A DNA stretch of 64,000 nt. Origin: Streptomyces sp. NBC_00078. Lineage in GTDB: Bacteria > Actinomycetota > Actinomycetes > Streptomycetales > Streptomycetaceae. The stretch spans positions 7,440,001 through 7,504,000 of the forward strand of contig NZ_JAPELX010000001.1 in NCBI RefSeq assembly GCF_026343335.1, read 5' to 3'. The notes beneath the pieces were generated by a model that did no database searches, had not been told where the DNA came from, and saw only the letters and a program-made list of their open reading frames with translations. Positions 42,515-51,786 of the stretch are shown here, piece after piece; positions within the stretch are counted from its first letter, which is position 1; the number at the start of each line of letters is the position of its first letter. The translations under genes and the position numbers were made by a program.

Positions 42515-43603
42515 TCAGCCAGCCGGTGGGGTGAGGCTGGTGCGGTCGAACGGGCCACCGTGCACGGCGGCGTACGTGATGGCGTCGTTGACCGCCTCGA
42601 GGCCGAACGACCGGACTCGTTCGGGGGCGAGATCCAGGGTGCCCGAAGCGAGGAGCCGGATGATGCCGACGTTGGCTGAGCGCGGGTACATCCACTGCCC
42701 GCGCACGGTGATCGAGTTACGCATGATCCATGGGTACGGGAGTGCGAGGTCGTCGCCACCGAGCATGCCGACGCCGCCCATGAGGACGACGCGGCCGTAC
42801 TCGCGGACGGTCATGGCCGCCGCGCGCGACGCCGAGCTGGGTGCGCTCGGCGGGAGCAAGTCGATCACCATGTCGATCGGACCGTCGGCCGCCGCGGACA
42901 TCGCCGCGCGGTCGGTGGCCTCGTCTCCGGTAAGCGGGACCGGGCGCAGACGCGGACCGAACCGGTCGGCGAGGAGGTCGAGCGCGGCCTGATTGCGGCC
43001 CGGGGCGACCACGCGGCCCGCTCCCATCGCGAGCGCAACCGCGACCGCGCTGCTGCCGAGATTGCCGGTGGCCCCGCTGACGAGCAGCGTCTCGCCGGCT
43101 GCGAGCTCGCCTGCCAGCAGCCCGCCGTAGGAGATGGCGTGCACGGTGAGTGCGGCCCAGCGGGCCGGATCGTCCCCTGCCACGGTGGGCAGCGGGAAGA
43201 CGTTCTCCGTCGGGACCCGCATGAGCTCGGCGAACGAACCGTCGTGCACGTACCGGGCAAGCCGCGCGCCGCCCTCGCCGCGCGAGCTCCAGCCCTGGAG
43301 CGTGATGTCGGGCGTCAGGGCGTCGTCCCGCGAGCGCACCGTCGAGTCGCACCACACCAGGTCGCCGACGCGCAGCCGGGTGGCGTCCGGGCCGACGTGG
43401 ATGATCCGCCCCACGCCGCCGACACCGGGCACGACAGGAGGGACAAGGGGGTAGTTCCGCTTGCCGCCGAAGACCTCAGCCGCGTACGGCGCCACGCTGG
43501 CGGCGAGGACCTCGACCACCACCTCACCACCCCGGGCCTCGGGATCGGGCACCTCCCGCACCGTGAGCGGGGCGCCGAACTGCGTCAGAACTGCTGCTCG
43601 CAC
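42515..43603 (-). CDS. Zinc-type alcohol dehydrogenase-like/quinone oxidoreductase (MDR family)
   Basis: A 362-residue medium-chain dehydrogenase/reductase. It has a GroES-like N-terminal domain (VREVPDPEARGGEVVVEVLAASV, VVPGVGGVGRI) and a Rossmann domain with LLVSGATGNLGSSAVAVALAMGAGRVVAPGRN. Zinc ligands of classical alcohol dehydrogenases are not seen, so a quinone-reductase or enoyl-reductase type is likely. GGAGGT precedes the GTG at 43603. It is divergent from a LysR regulator 101 bases away, a common arrangement in which the regulator controls the oxidoreductase. Confidence 0.9.
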   Translation of the reverse strand: MRAAVLTQFGAPLTVREVPDPEARGGEVVVEVLAASVAPYAAEVFGGKRNYPLVPPVVPGVGGVGRIIHVGPDATRLRVGDLVWCDSTVRSRDDALTPDITLQGWSSRGEGGARLARYVHDGSFAELMRVPTENVFPLPTVAGDDPARWAALTVHAISYGGLLAGELAAGETLLVSGATGNLGSSAVAVALAMGAGRVVAPGRNQAALDLLADRFGPRLRPVPLTGDEATDRAAMSAAADGPIDMVIDLLPPSAPSSASRAAAMTVREYGRVVLMGGVGMLGGDDLALPYPWIMRNSITVRGQWMYPRSANVGIIRLLASGTLDLAPERVRSFGLEAVNDAITYAAVHGGPFDRTSLTPPAG

Positions 43604-43704
43604 GTGATGACCTCCGTGTTCGTCCGTGTTCGTGGGATCGACACTAGGAGCCGGGTGGGCATGCGGGAAGCGATGATCTGGCATTCATGGTATGCGTATG
43701 TCGC

Positions 43705-44598
43705 ATGGACATCTCCAGCACGGGACTGCGGGTCCTGCGCCAGATCGCCGAGTCCGGCAGCTTCACCGCGGCAGCTGCCCGACTCGGCTACACGCAGTCG
43801 GCCGTCTCACGCCAGGCCGCAGCCCTCGAACGCAGCGTGGGCACCACCCTGTTCGAACGCCGCCCGGACGGGGTACGGCTCACCCCCTCCGGCTTGACCC
43901 TGCTGCGGCACGCCCACACGGTCCTGGCCTCACTCGCAGAGGCCGAGCGTGAGCTCACTGGCACCGCCCCGCGCACCGAACCGGTGCGGCTCGGAGTGCT
44001 CCTGAGCGCGGGCGCGGCGCTCCTGCCCGCCGCACTCGCACACCTCGCGGCGGCCGACCCGCAGATCACGGTCACCACCAGCGAGGGCACCACGCCCACT
44101 CTGATCCGGGCGCTGCGCGCCGGCTCACTCGACCTCGCCGTGCTGACGTCCCGCCCACCCCACCGGCCCTTCGACGGCGACTCGCCGCGCCTGCACGTCG
44201 AGACCGTCGCGGACACCGAACTGGTCGTGGCGGTGCCGTCGACCGGAGAGTTCGCCGGACGCACCACGGTGCACGTCGACGATCTGGTCGACACCGCGTG
44301 GATCGCCACCCCGTCATCGAGCTCCGAGCCGCTGCTCGGCGTCTGGCCCGGCCTGCCCGGACGGCCGCGCATCATCCACTCCGCGCGCGACTGGCTGACG
44401 AAGCTCCATCTGGTCGCCGGCGGCTTCGGCGTGACGACGGTGCCGTCCCGGCTCTCACCGGTGCTGCCGCCCGGGGTGAGCCTGCTGCGCGTCGACGGCG
44501 CACCCCCCGAGATCCGCCGGGTGCTCGTGGCGCGCCTCCCCGGCCACCCCACCCCGGCGATCACAGCCATCACCCGAGCGATCACTTCGACCGCCTGA
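43705..44598 (+). CDS. LysR-family transcriptional regulator
   Basis: A 297-residue regulator. The N-terminal winged helix-turn-helix (about residues 1-60) contains LRQIAESGSFTAAAARLGYTQSAVSRQAAALER, followed by the LysR effector domain with LGVLLSAGAALLPAALAHL and GFGVTTVPSRLSPVLP. It likely controls the divergent dehydrogenase gene and itself. An interrupted dyad (GCATTCATGGTATGC, 43681-43695) in the divergent gap is a candidate T-N11-A-type site. Confidence 0.92.
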   Translation: MDISSTGLRVLRQIAESGSFTAAAARLGYTQSAVSRQAAALERSVGTTLFERRPDGVRLTPSGLTLLRHAHTVLASLAEAERELTGTAPRTEPVRLGVLLSAGAALLPAALAHLAAADPQITVTTSEGTTPTLIRALRAGSLDLAVLTSRPPHRPFDGDSPRLHVETVADTELVVAVPSTGEFAGRTTVHVDDLVDTAWIATPSSSSEPLLGVWPGLPGRPRIIHSARDWLTKLHLVAGGFGVTTVPSRLSPVLPPGVSLLRVDGAPPEIRRVLVARLPGHPTPAITAITRAITSTA

Positions 44599-44648
44599 AC
44601 CGCCGCCAAGGCCGCGCACGATCGCGCGCACCGCTTTCCCCCTCACGG

Positions 44649-44918
44649 GTGGGCACCGCGGTCACCATCGGCCTGTTCTTCACGGTGCCGGCGATCGGCT
44701 TCGCCGTCGTCACGGCCCTGCACGTACTCCTCGCGCGCCCCGCGGCCGCGCAGAACGGCCGCCGGCAGATCGAGAGCGGCCGGATCGTAGCGCGCGGCGC
44801 CCACGACGAGCTCCTGGCGGCCGATGGCCGCTACACCGAGCTGTACCGGACACAGTTCGAGCAGCGGGAGAGCGAGGCGCCGGGGCCCGTCGCGGCCGCG
44901 GGGGAGATCGTGGCGTAG
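44649..44918 (+). pseudogene. ABC exporter C-terminal remnant
   Basis: The last 50 residues (QIESGRIVARGAHDELLAADGRYTELYRTQFEQ) are the end of the ATPase domain of a fused ABC exporter (ESGRIVExGTHDELL...YxxLYxxQF). They are preceded by an unrelated membrane-like piece (VTIGLFFTVPAIGFAVVTAL). Walker A, signature and Walker B are all missing. This is a fusion of debris, not a working gene. The rest of 44599-45008 holds nothing else recognisable. Confidence 0.6.
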
Positions 44919-45008
44919 GGGAGAGCGGTCGTTTCGGAAGGTCCTTGCTCGCGGGGCGGGCCCACCGGGGGCGGTGCGGCCCGTGCCGTGCAGTGACCGG
45001 ACCTGGCC

Positions 45009-45056
45009 CACCCCCTACCCGGGTATCACCGCGTCTTGGCTCCCTGGTGTGACGCC
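45009..45056 (+). promoter_or_regulatory. Desaturase promoter with TACCCGGGTA palindrome
   Basis: TACCCGGGTA (45016-45025) is followed 20 bases on by TTGGCTCCCTGGTGTGACG. The whole block closely matches the one at 48236-48284 upstream of the ABC transporter genes, implying control by the same regulator, most likely the response regulator encoded between them. Confidence 0.65.
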
Positions 45057-45119
45057 CCGGCGCCCACCGCGTCTCTACCTTCTCGTCTTCCCACGGACGA
45101 GACAGAGGGAGACGGATGG

Positions 45120-46238
45120 ATGCGCCGCTTCAGGACGTTGCCGCTCACCGCCGTAGTGACCACGCGTGCCGGCAGCACACGGCGAAGCTCGCCTCCGCCG
45201 CACCCCGAGAACGCCACCGCGCGACAAGCCCCACCGGACGCGGGCAGTGAGTTCACGCCGCTGCTGCGTGACGTCAAGGGGCAGGGGCTGCTCGACCGGC
45301 GCCCCGGCTGGTACGCGCGTACCATCGCGACCAACGCGCTGGGACTTGCCGCCATCGTCACCGGCATGGCGCTCATCGGCGGCTCCTGGTGGGTCGTCGC
45401 GCTGGCCTCCGTCCTCGCCGTCCTGTGTGCCCGCACGGCGTTCATCGGCCACGACGCGGGCCATGCCCAGATCAGCGGCAACCGCGCCACCAACCGCCGT
45501 ATCGGGCTCATCCACGGCAACCTGCTGCTCGGCATGAGCTACGCCTGGTGGAACGACAAGCACAACCGCCACCACGCGAACCCCAACCACCGGGACAAGG
45601 ACCCCGACGTCGCCGCCGACGTCCTCGTCTTCACCAGCGAGCAGGCCGCCACCCGCACGGGGTTCCGCGGCTGGCTCACCCGCCACCAGGCATGGCTCTT
45701 CTTCCCCCTGACCCTCCTCGAAGGGCTGGCCCTTAAGCTCCACGGCTTCCAGGACCTGCGCCGTCAGACCGGCCGCGAACGACTGGTGGAGGGCACGCTC
45801 CTCGTCGCCCACGTCGCCGGGTACGTCACCCTCCTCCTGACGACCATGCCGCTCACGCACGCACTCGTCTTCGCGGCGCTCCACCAGGCCCTGTTCGGGC
45901 TGCACCTGGGCATGGCCTTCGCGCCCAACCACAAGGGGATGGACATGCCCGACCCCGACGGCGAGAAGTGGGGACACCTGCGGCTCCAGGTCCTCACGTC
46001 CCGCAACGTCAGGGGCAGCTTCCTCACCGACTGGTTCCTCGGGGGCCTCAACTACCAGATCGAGCACCACCTGTTCCCCAGCATGCCCCGCCCGCACCTG
46101 AGGCTCGCCCAGTCCATGGTGAAGGCCCGCTGCCGCGACCTCGGCATCCCCTACGCGGAGACCGACCTCGTCGACTCCTACCGTCAGGCCCTGCGGCACA
46201 TGTACGAAGTGGGAGAACCGCTGCGTGCCGACATATGA
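45120..46238 (+). CDS. Membrane fatty-acid desaturase
   Basis: A 372-residue di-iron acyl-lipid desaturase. The three histidine boxes are HDAGH (about residue 110), HNRHH and, near the C-terminus, QIEHH in GGLNYQIEHHLFPSMPRPHL. The glutamine-led third box is typical of front-end and acyl-lipid desaturases. About four to six membrane spans separate them. GAGGGAGA precedes ATG 45120. It is followed by a two-component system of the DesK/DesR layout, suggesting membrane-fluidity control. Confidence 0.94.
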   Translation: MRRFRTLPLTAVVTTRAGSTRRSSPPPHPENATARQAPPDAGSEFTPLLRDVKGQGLLDRRPGWYARTIATNALGLAAIVTGMALIGGSWWVVALASVLAVLCARTAFIGHDAGHAQISGNRATNRRIGLIHGNLLLGMSYAWWNDKHNRHHANPNHRDKDPDVAADVLVFTSEQAATRTGFRGWLTRHQAWLFFPLTLLEGLALKLHGFQDLRRQTGRERLVEGTLLVAHVAGYVTLLLTTMPLTHALVFAALHQALFGLHLGMAFAPNHKGMDMPDPDGEKWGHLRLQVLTSRNVRGSFLTDWFLGGLNYQIEHHLFPSMPRPHLRLAQSMVKARCRDLGIPYAETDLVDSYRQALRHMYEVGEPLRADI

Positions 46239-46295
46239 GGAGCCGACGCCTTGCGCCACTCCGGACGCCGTCGCGGCGCACATAGGCTGGTGCGC

Positions 46296-47528
46296 ATGAC
46301 CTCAGTGGAGGAGGAACGCCCGCGCGCACTGCTCGCGGGGGCTTCGCGGCGATGGGTGCGGCTGCTGCCGTGGGCCGTGGCGTTCGTGCTGTGCGTCGCC
46401 CTGCTGCCCACGACCATCGTGGTCCTCACCGCCGACTACGGCCTGACCGGAGGCGTCGCTGGCGGGTTGGCCGTCGCGCAGGCCGCGCCGCTGCTGCTCG
46501 CCGTCGTACGGCCGCTGCAGGCCTGGTACGTGGTCTTCGTCGCGGATGTCGCCGGGGCGCTCGCCCTGCTCACCGTCGACTTCCAGGAGCGGCTGCTGTG
46601 GCCGTTCCCGCCCATGGAGATCGTCGGGTACGTCGGCCTCTGCCTCGCACTGGGGCTGCGCGAGCGGCGCCGGACACTGCTGCTGGTGTGGCTGGCCACG
46701 GCCGCCGCGAACGTAGCCCTGGGGTTCGTCCCGCCCCATGGCTCCGGCGCCATGGGCCTGCTGTTCACCATCCTCGGGGGCGTCGCGCTCCTGCTGGGCG
46801 GTGCGCTGCGCGAGCGGTCCGAGGTGCAGCGCAGGCTGGTCGAGCAGGAGACGATCAGCGAGGCCGAACGCGGCCGGCGGACGCTGCTGGAGGAGCGCGC
46901 CCGGATCGCCCGCGAGCTGCACGACGTGGTGGCACACCACATGTCCGTCATCACGGTGCAGGCGGACACCGCGGAGTACCGCCTCGACAGGCTGCCGCCG
47001 GACGTGCGGGAGGAGTTCACGTCCATCGCGGCGACCGCGCGCGAGTCGCTCGGCGAAATGCGACGGCTCCTCGGCGTGCTGCGCAACGAGGAAGCGCACG
47101 GCGAGCTCGTGCCCCAGCCGGGCCTGGCGCAGATCGGGCAGCTGGTGGAAGTGACGGCGAGGGCCCGCGGGCCGGTGGAGTTCACCCCCTGCGACGTCGA
47201 GGTGCCCGAGGCGGTCGGCCTGTCCGCGTACCGGATCGTCCAGGAGGCTCTCTCGAACGTCGTGCGGCACGCGCCGGGTGCCCGCACGCAGGTGTCGCTG
47301 TCGGTGACGGAGTCCGATCCGCAGGACGGTGCGCGGCTCACCGTCCTGGTCGTCAACGGACCGCCGCCCCAGCCGCCCGACGGGCCGCTCGAGGTGGGCG
47401 GCACCGGGCACGGCCTCGTCGGCATGCGCGAGCGGGTGCGGCTCGTCGGCGGCAGCCTCGACACGGGGCCGCTGCCGGACTGCGGCTTCCGGGTCGCCGC
47501 CCAACTTCCCCTGAACTTCCTTGACTGA
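46296..47528 (+). CDS. Sensor histidine kinase (NarX/DesK type)
   Basis: A 410-residue membrane kinase. The N-terminal ~185 residues hold about five or six membrane spans with almost no extracellular loop. A coiled linker (RERSEVQRRLVEQETISEAERGRRTLLEERARIA) leads to the HisKA_3 box ELHDVVAHHMSVITVQ with the phosphorylated histidine. The ATPase domain has SNVVRHAPGA (N-box) and GTGHGLVGMRERV. A membrane-embedded sensor beside a desaturase matches DesK, which reads bilayer thickness or fluidity. It shares a transcript with the response regulator 12 bases downstream. Confidence 0.92.
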   Translation: MTSVEEERPRALLAGASRRWVRLLPWAVAFVLCVALLPTTIVVLTADYGLTGGVAGGLAVAQAAPLLLAVVRPLQAWYVVFVADVAGALALLTVDFQERLLWPFPPMEIVGYVGLCLALGLRERRRTLLLVWLATAAANVALGFVPPHGSGAMGLLFTILGGVALLLGGALRERSEVQRRLVEQETISEAERGRRTLLEERARIARELHDVVAHHMSVITVQADTAEYRLDRLPPDVREEFTSIAATARESLGEMRRLLGVLRNEEAHGELVPQPGLAQIGQLVEVTARARGPVEFTPCDVEVPEAVGLSAYRIVQEALSNVVRHAPGARTQVSLSVTESDPQDGARLTVLVVNGPPPQPPDGPLEVGGTGHGLVGMRERVRLVGGSLDTGPLPDCGFRVAAQLPLNFLD

Positions 47529-47540
47529 AAAGGACTTCAC

Positions 47541-48215
47541 GTGACGACGCGCGTCATCATCGTCGACGACCAGGCCATGGTGCGGGCCGGCTTCGCCGCC
47601 CTGCTGGCCGCACAGAGCGACATCGACGTGGTGGGCGAGGCCCCCGACGGCGCGCAGGGCGTCGAGCTGAGCCGGCGTACCCACCCGGACGTCGTGCTGA
47701 TGGACGTGCGGATGCCCGAGATGGACGGGCTGGAGGCCGCACGCCGCCTCCTGGAGCCGGCACCCGGTGTGACACACCGGCCGCGCGTCCTGATGCTCAC
47801 CACCTTCGACGTCGACGACTACGTCTACGAGGCGCTCCGGGCGGGCGCGAGCGGCTTCCTCCTCAAGGATGCGCCGCCGGCCGACCTCATCGCGGCGGTC
47901 CGCGTCGTGGCCTCGGGCGACGCGCTGCTCGCCCCTTCCGTGACGCGCCGCCTCATCGCGGACTTCGCCAAGCAGCGTCCCGCCGTCCGGGGCAAGCCCG
48001 CGCTGCGGCTCAAAGGGCTGACGGAACGCGAGACCGAGGTCCTCACGCTGGTGGCCCGCGGGCAGTCGAACGGGGAGATCGCGCAGACGCTGGTGCTGGC
48101 TGAGCAGACGGTGAAGACGCACGTCAGCCGCGTCCTGACCAAGCTTGACCTGCGCGACCGCGCCCAGGCGGTGGTCTTCGCCTACGAGTCGGGGCTGGTC
48201 GCTCCGGGCGAGTAG
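47541..48215 (+). CDS. NarL/LuxR-type response regulator
   Basis: A 224-residue regulator. The receiver domain has acidic residues in VIIVDDQAMV, the phospho-aspartate in VVLMDVRMPEMDG and the lysine in GFLLKDAPP. The C-terminal helix-turn-helix contains LTERETEVLTLVARGQSNGEIAQTLVLAEQTVKTHVSRVLTKL. It is the partner of the upstream kinase. The repeated palindromes TACCCGGGTA and TACCGCGGTA on either side are its likely binding sites. Confidence 0.94.
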   Translation: MTTRVIIVDDQAMVRAGFAALLAAQSDIDVVGEAPDGAQGVELSRRTHPDVVLMDVRMPEMDGLEAARRLLEPAPGVTHRPRVLMLTTFDVDDYVYEALRAGASGFLLKDAPPADLIAAVRVVASGDALLAPSVTRRLIADFAKQRPAVRGKPALRLKGLTERETEVLTLVARGQSNGEIAQTLVLAEQTVKTHVSRVLTKLDLRDRAQAVVFAYESGLVAPGE

Positions 48216-48235
48216 GACCGCCCCCGCCCCTCCTC

Positions 48236-48284
48236 CACCCCCTACCGCGGTAGCACCCCCACATTGGCTCCCCGGTATGACGCC
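48236..48284 (+). promoter_or_regulatory. ABC operon promoter with TACCGCGGTA palindrome
   Basis: TACCGCGGTA (48243-48252) is followed 21 bases from its start by TTGGCTCCCCGGTATGACG, matching the desaturase promoter block almost base for base over about 48 bases. Confidence 0.65.
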
Positions 48285-48348
48285 CGGCGCTCAGCCGTCC
48301 CCGCACTCTTCACCCGTCACAGAAAGTGCACGTGAGAGGAGACGGGAC

Positions 48349-49176
48349 ATGAGGCTACGCAGGGGCAAGCGGCAGAAGGCGGACAAGCGGCCCGAGGTCC
48401 CGGCCGCCACGCCCGGTCTCGCCGTCGAACTGCGCGACGTCCGGCGGCAGTACGGCCGCGGGCCGGGCACCGTGCACGCTCTCGCGGGCATCGACCTCGC
48501 CCTGCCGCGCGGCACGTTCACCGCGGTCATGGGCCCGTCCGGGTCCGGCAAGTCCACCTTCCTGCAGTGCGCTGCCGGGCTCGACCGGCCGACGGCGGGA
48601 TCCGTGCGCCTCGGCGGCACGGAGATCACCGGCATGAGCGAGAACGAGCTCACCGAGCTGCGCCGCAGCCGCCTCGGCTTCGTCTTCCAGGCGTTCAACC
48701 TGCTGCCGTCGCTGACCGTGGGGCAGAACGTGCTGCTGCCCATGCGCCTGGCCGGGCAGCGCCAGGACCGGCGCCAGGCGCAGGCGGTGCTCGCCCAGGT
48801 CGGACTCGCCGACAAGGCGAAGCGCCGGCCCGGAGAGCTCTCCGGCGGTCAGCAGCAACGCGTGGCCGTCGCCCGCGCCCTGGTCACCAGCCCCGACGTG
48901 ATCTTCGCGGACGAACCCACCGGCGCCCTCGACACCGGCACCGCCGCCGAGGTCCTCGGCCTGCTGCGCAACGCGGTGGACGCTCTGGGCGCCACCGTTG
49001 TCATGGTCACCCACGACCCGGCCGCGGCCGCCTGGGCCGACCGTGTGCTGTTCCTCGCTGACGGCGCCTTCGCCGACCACCTCGAGCGCGGTTCGGCGGA
49101 GCAGATCGCGGCACGGATGGCCGTGCTCACCTCGCGCGCCTCCCGCTCCGGTGCGATGGCGGGGGTGGCGGCATGA
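48349..49176 (+). CDS. ABC transporter ATP-binding protein (MacB/LolD-like)
   Basis: A 275-residue ATPase. Walker A GPSGSGKST, Q-loop FQAFNLLPSLTVGQNV, signature LSGGQQQRVAVARAL, Walker B VIFADEPTGALDTGT and switch histidine VTHDPAAA are all present; the FADEPTGALD form marks the MacB/LolD/FtsE group. The first ~20 residues are a basic tail. GAGAGGAGACGGG precedes the ATG. It overlaps the permease gene by ATGA. Export or extraction of a lipid or peptide is likely. Confidence 0.95.
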   Translation: MRLRRGKRQKADKRPEVPAATPGLAVELRDVRRQYGRGPGTVHALAGIDLALPRGTFTAVMGPSGSGKSTFLQCAAGLDRPTAGSVRLGGTEITGMSENELTELRRSRLGFVFQAFNLLPSLTVGQNVLLPMRLAGQRQDRRQAQAVLAQVGLADKAKRRPGELSGGQQQRVAVARALVTSPDVIFADEPTGALDTGTAAEVLGLLRNAVDALGATVVMVTHDPAAAAWADRVLFLADGAFADHLERGSAEQIAARMAVLTSRASRSGAMAGVAA

Positions 49177-51704
49177 GGCGCCCCAACGGACTCGCCCGTG
49201 AGGCCGTCCGCTTCAAGCCCGCGTCCTTCGCGGGGACCTTCCTCGCGCTGCTGATGTCCGCACTGATCGTCTCGGCCTGCGGAATCCTGCTCGAGACCAG
49301 CCTGCGCGCCTCCGTGCCGCCGGAACGGTACGCGAACGCGCCGGTCGTCGCGGCGGCGGACCAGAACAAGTACGTCGTGACCGGCAGCGGCGAGGACCGC
49401 GAGAAGGAGGCGACGCCCCTGCCGGACACGGCACGGATGGACGCCGGGCTGGCTGCGAAGGCCGCCGGGGCGCCGGGTGCGGCCACCGCCGTCGCGGACT
49501 TCACCTTCCCGGTGCGCGCGACGGACGCCGGCGCCCGTGCACTGGCTGTTCCGGGAGGTGTGCTCTCCGCGCACGGATGGGGCTCGCACACCTTCACCGG
49601 CACCTCGCTGACCACCGGCTCCGCACCCCGCGAGGGGGAAGTCGTCCTCGACGAGGGAACGGCCCGCGCCGCGCACGCCGCGGTCGGTGACACCGTCGTA
49701 CTGGAGACCGCCGCCGGCCGGCAGGACTTCCGCGTCGCTGGCGTCGCCGAGGCCGGCCCCGCGGAGACCGCCCGCGGCTCCGGCGACGCGGGTGCCCTGA
49801 CCTGGTTCGCCGACACCCAGGCCCCCATGCTCGCCGGGCATCCCGGCAAGGCCGACGCCGTCGTCGTGCTGGCGGGGGACGGCACCGACGCCGACGCCCT
49901 CGCCGACGCCGTGAAGCAGGCCCTGGCCGGCTCCGGCGTCCAGGTCCACACCGGCGACGACCGCGGTGCCGTCGAGGACCCGGGGCTCGGGTACGCCAAG
50001 GTGACGCTCTTCGGAATCGGCGGCTCCTTCGGCGGCATCGCCGCCATCGTCGCGGTCTTCACGGCCGCCGGAACCGTCGCGCTCTCGGTCGGCCAGCGGG
50101 CCCGCGAGTTCGCCCTGCTGCGCGCCGTCGGCGCCACCCCGCGGCAGGTCCGCCGCGCGGTCGCCTCCGAAGCGCTGCTCGTCGCGCCGCTCGCCGGGAT
50201 CATCGGCTGCCTGCCCGGCATCGGGCTCGCCCACTGGTGGTTCGGGCAGCTCCAGGACCGGGGCGCCATCCCGCGCGCCGTGGACCTGCACGTCTCCGGG
50301 CTTCCGCTGCTCGCCGCCGTCGTCATGGGGCTACTCAGCGCGCTCGGCGCAGGCTGGATGGCCGGGCGCCGGCCCGCGAAGATCAAGCCCGTACAGGCGC
50401 TGTCGGACGCGTCGGTGGAGCGGCTGCGGCCCGGTCTGGTCCGTACCCTCCTCGGCGTCGGCGCCCTCGTCGGAGGCACGATCCTCACCGGCGTGTCCGC
50501 CCGCTCCGCCGGGGACGACGCGGCCGGCGCCGCCCTCGGCGTCGTCATGCTCTTCATGCTCGCCGTCGGGCTGCTCGGCCCGCTGGTGGCACGGCTGTGC
50601 GCCGGCCTGTTCGGCCTCCCGCTGCGCGGCGCGGGCCCGTCCGCCGAGCTCGCGGCCGCCAACTCCCGTACTAACGCCCGCCGCCTCGCCTCCGCGATCA
50701 CCCCGATCGTGCTCGCCGTGGCCTTCTCCTCGACCCTCGTGTTCATGCACACGAGCGAGACCCACGTCGCCGACAAGCAGCTGCGCGCGGGCATCACCGC
50801 GGACCACGTGGTGACGGACCCGGCCGGGCTCCCGGTAGACGCGGCGGCACGCGCCGCCCGCGCGCCGGGCGTGGAGGCGGCCGTCGGTCTGCTGAACACG
50901 CAGGTGCTGGTGCCGACCGGCTCCGGCGAGTTCAAGTCGCTCCAGGGCGCGGCCACCCAGGGCGTCACCGGCTCTGGCGCCGAGCTGGCGAAGGTGCAGG
51001 ACCTGGACGTACGCGACGGCAGCCTCGACCAGCTCGGCGAGGAGCGTATCGCCATCGACAAGACCCTGGCGACCTCGGCGGACGCCGGTGTCGGCGACCG
51101 GCTCCCGCTCTACCTCCCCGACGGGACGGAGGTCAGCCCCGAGATCGTCGCGGTCTACGGCCGCGGCCTCGGCCTGGCTACGGTGACCATGGACCGGGCG
51201 TCCCTGGCCGGGCACGTCACCTCGGGCTTCGACAGCACGCTCCTGGTACGGGGCGGCTCGGAGAAGTCGCTCACCGCCCTGGGCGAGGTCACCGACGCCT
51301 CCGGCTACGCCACCGAGCAGAACCGCGACGCGAAGCTGGGCGCCTGGATGAACAACACCATGGCCGCGGTCCTCGGCGGGTTCGCCGCCGTCGCCGCGGT
51401 CAACACCCTGGTGATGACGGTCCTGGACCGCCGCCGCGAGCTGGGCATGCTGCGACTCGTCGGCTCCACCCGGCGTCAGGTGATGACGATGCTCCGCTGG
51501 GAGGGCCTGCTGGTCGCCGTGGTGGGCCTGGTCCTCGGCTCCGCGATCGCCGCGGCCACGCTGATCCCGATGATGAGCGGCGTGACCGGTGACATGCCGT
51601 ACGTGCCCCCGCTGGTGTACGGATGCTTCGCGGTCGCCGTCGGCGGCCTGGCCCTGCTGGCGGTCACGCTGCCGGCCCGGGCCGCGCTGCGCCGCTGGTC
51701 CTAG
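49173..51704 (+). CDS. FtsX-type ABC permease (two FtsX domains)
   Basis: An 843-residue membrane protein of the MacB/LolE type found in actinobacteria. It has an N-terminal span, a large extracellular domain, a first FtsX block of spans (VTLFGIGGSFGGIAAIVAVFTAAGTVALSVGQRAREFALLRAVGATPRQVRRAV), a central pair of spans, a second extracellular domain and a final FtsX block (VNTLVMTVLDRRRELGMLRLVGSTRRQVMTML). Duplicated RELxLLRxVGAT motifs contact the ATPase. It is coupled to the ATPase gene and probably controlled by the adjacent two-component system. Confidence 0.94.
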   Translation: MRRPNGLAREAVRFKPASFAGTFLALLMSALIVSACGILLETSLRASVPPERYANAPVVAAADQNKYVVTGSGEDREKEATPLPDTARMDAGLAAKAAGAPGAATAVADFTFPVRATDAGARALAVPGGVLSAHGWGSHTFTGTSLTTGSAPREGEVVLDEGTARAAHAAVGDTVVLETAAGRQDFRVAGVAEAGPAETARGSGDAGALTWFADTQAPMLAGHPGKADAVVVLAGDGTDADALADAVKQALAGSGVQVHTGDDRGAVEDPGLGYAKVTLFGIGGSFGGIAAIVAVFTAAGTVALSVGQRAREFALLRAVGATPRQVRRAVASEALLVAPLAGIIGCLPGIGLAHWWFGQLQDRGAIPRAVDLHVSGLPLLAAVVMGLLSALGAGWMAGRRPAKIKPVQALSDASVERLRPGLVRTLLGVGALVGGTILTGVSARSAGDDAAGAALGVVMLFMLAVGLLGPLVARLCAGLFGLPLRGAGPSAELAAANSRTNARRLASAITPIVLAVAFSSTLVFMHTSETHVADKQLRAGITADHVVTDPAGLPVDAAARAARAPGVEAAVGLLNTQVLVPTGSGEFKSLQGAATQGVTGSGAELAKVQDLDVRDGSLDQLGEERIAIDKTLATSADAGVGDRLPLYLPDGTEVSPEIVAVYGRGLGLATVTMDRASLAGHVTSGFDSTLLVRGGSEKSLTALGEVTDASGYATEQNRDAKLGAWMNNTMAAVLGGFAAVAAVNTLVMTVLDRRRELGMLRLVGSTRRQVMTMLRWEGLLVAVVGLVLGSAIAAATLIPMMSGVTGDMPYVPPLVYGCFAVAVGGLALLAVTLPARAALRRWS

Positions 51705-51786
51705 CCCATCCGGGGCGGCAGCGCCACATGCCGTGCGCGCCCCCCGTTGCCCCCTTCCTCACCCGGCAATGACGGAAAGGACACTC

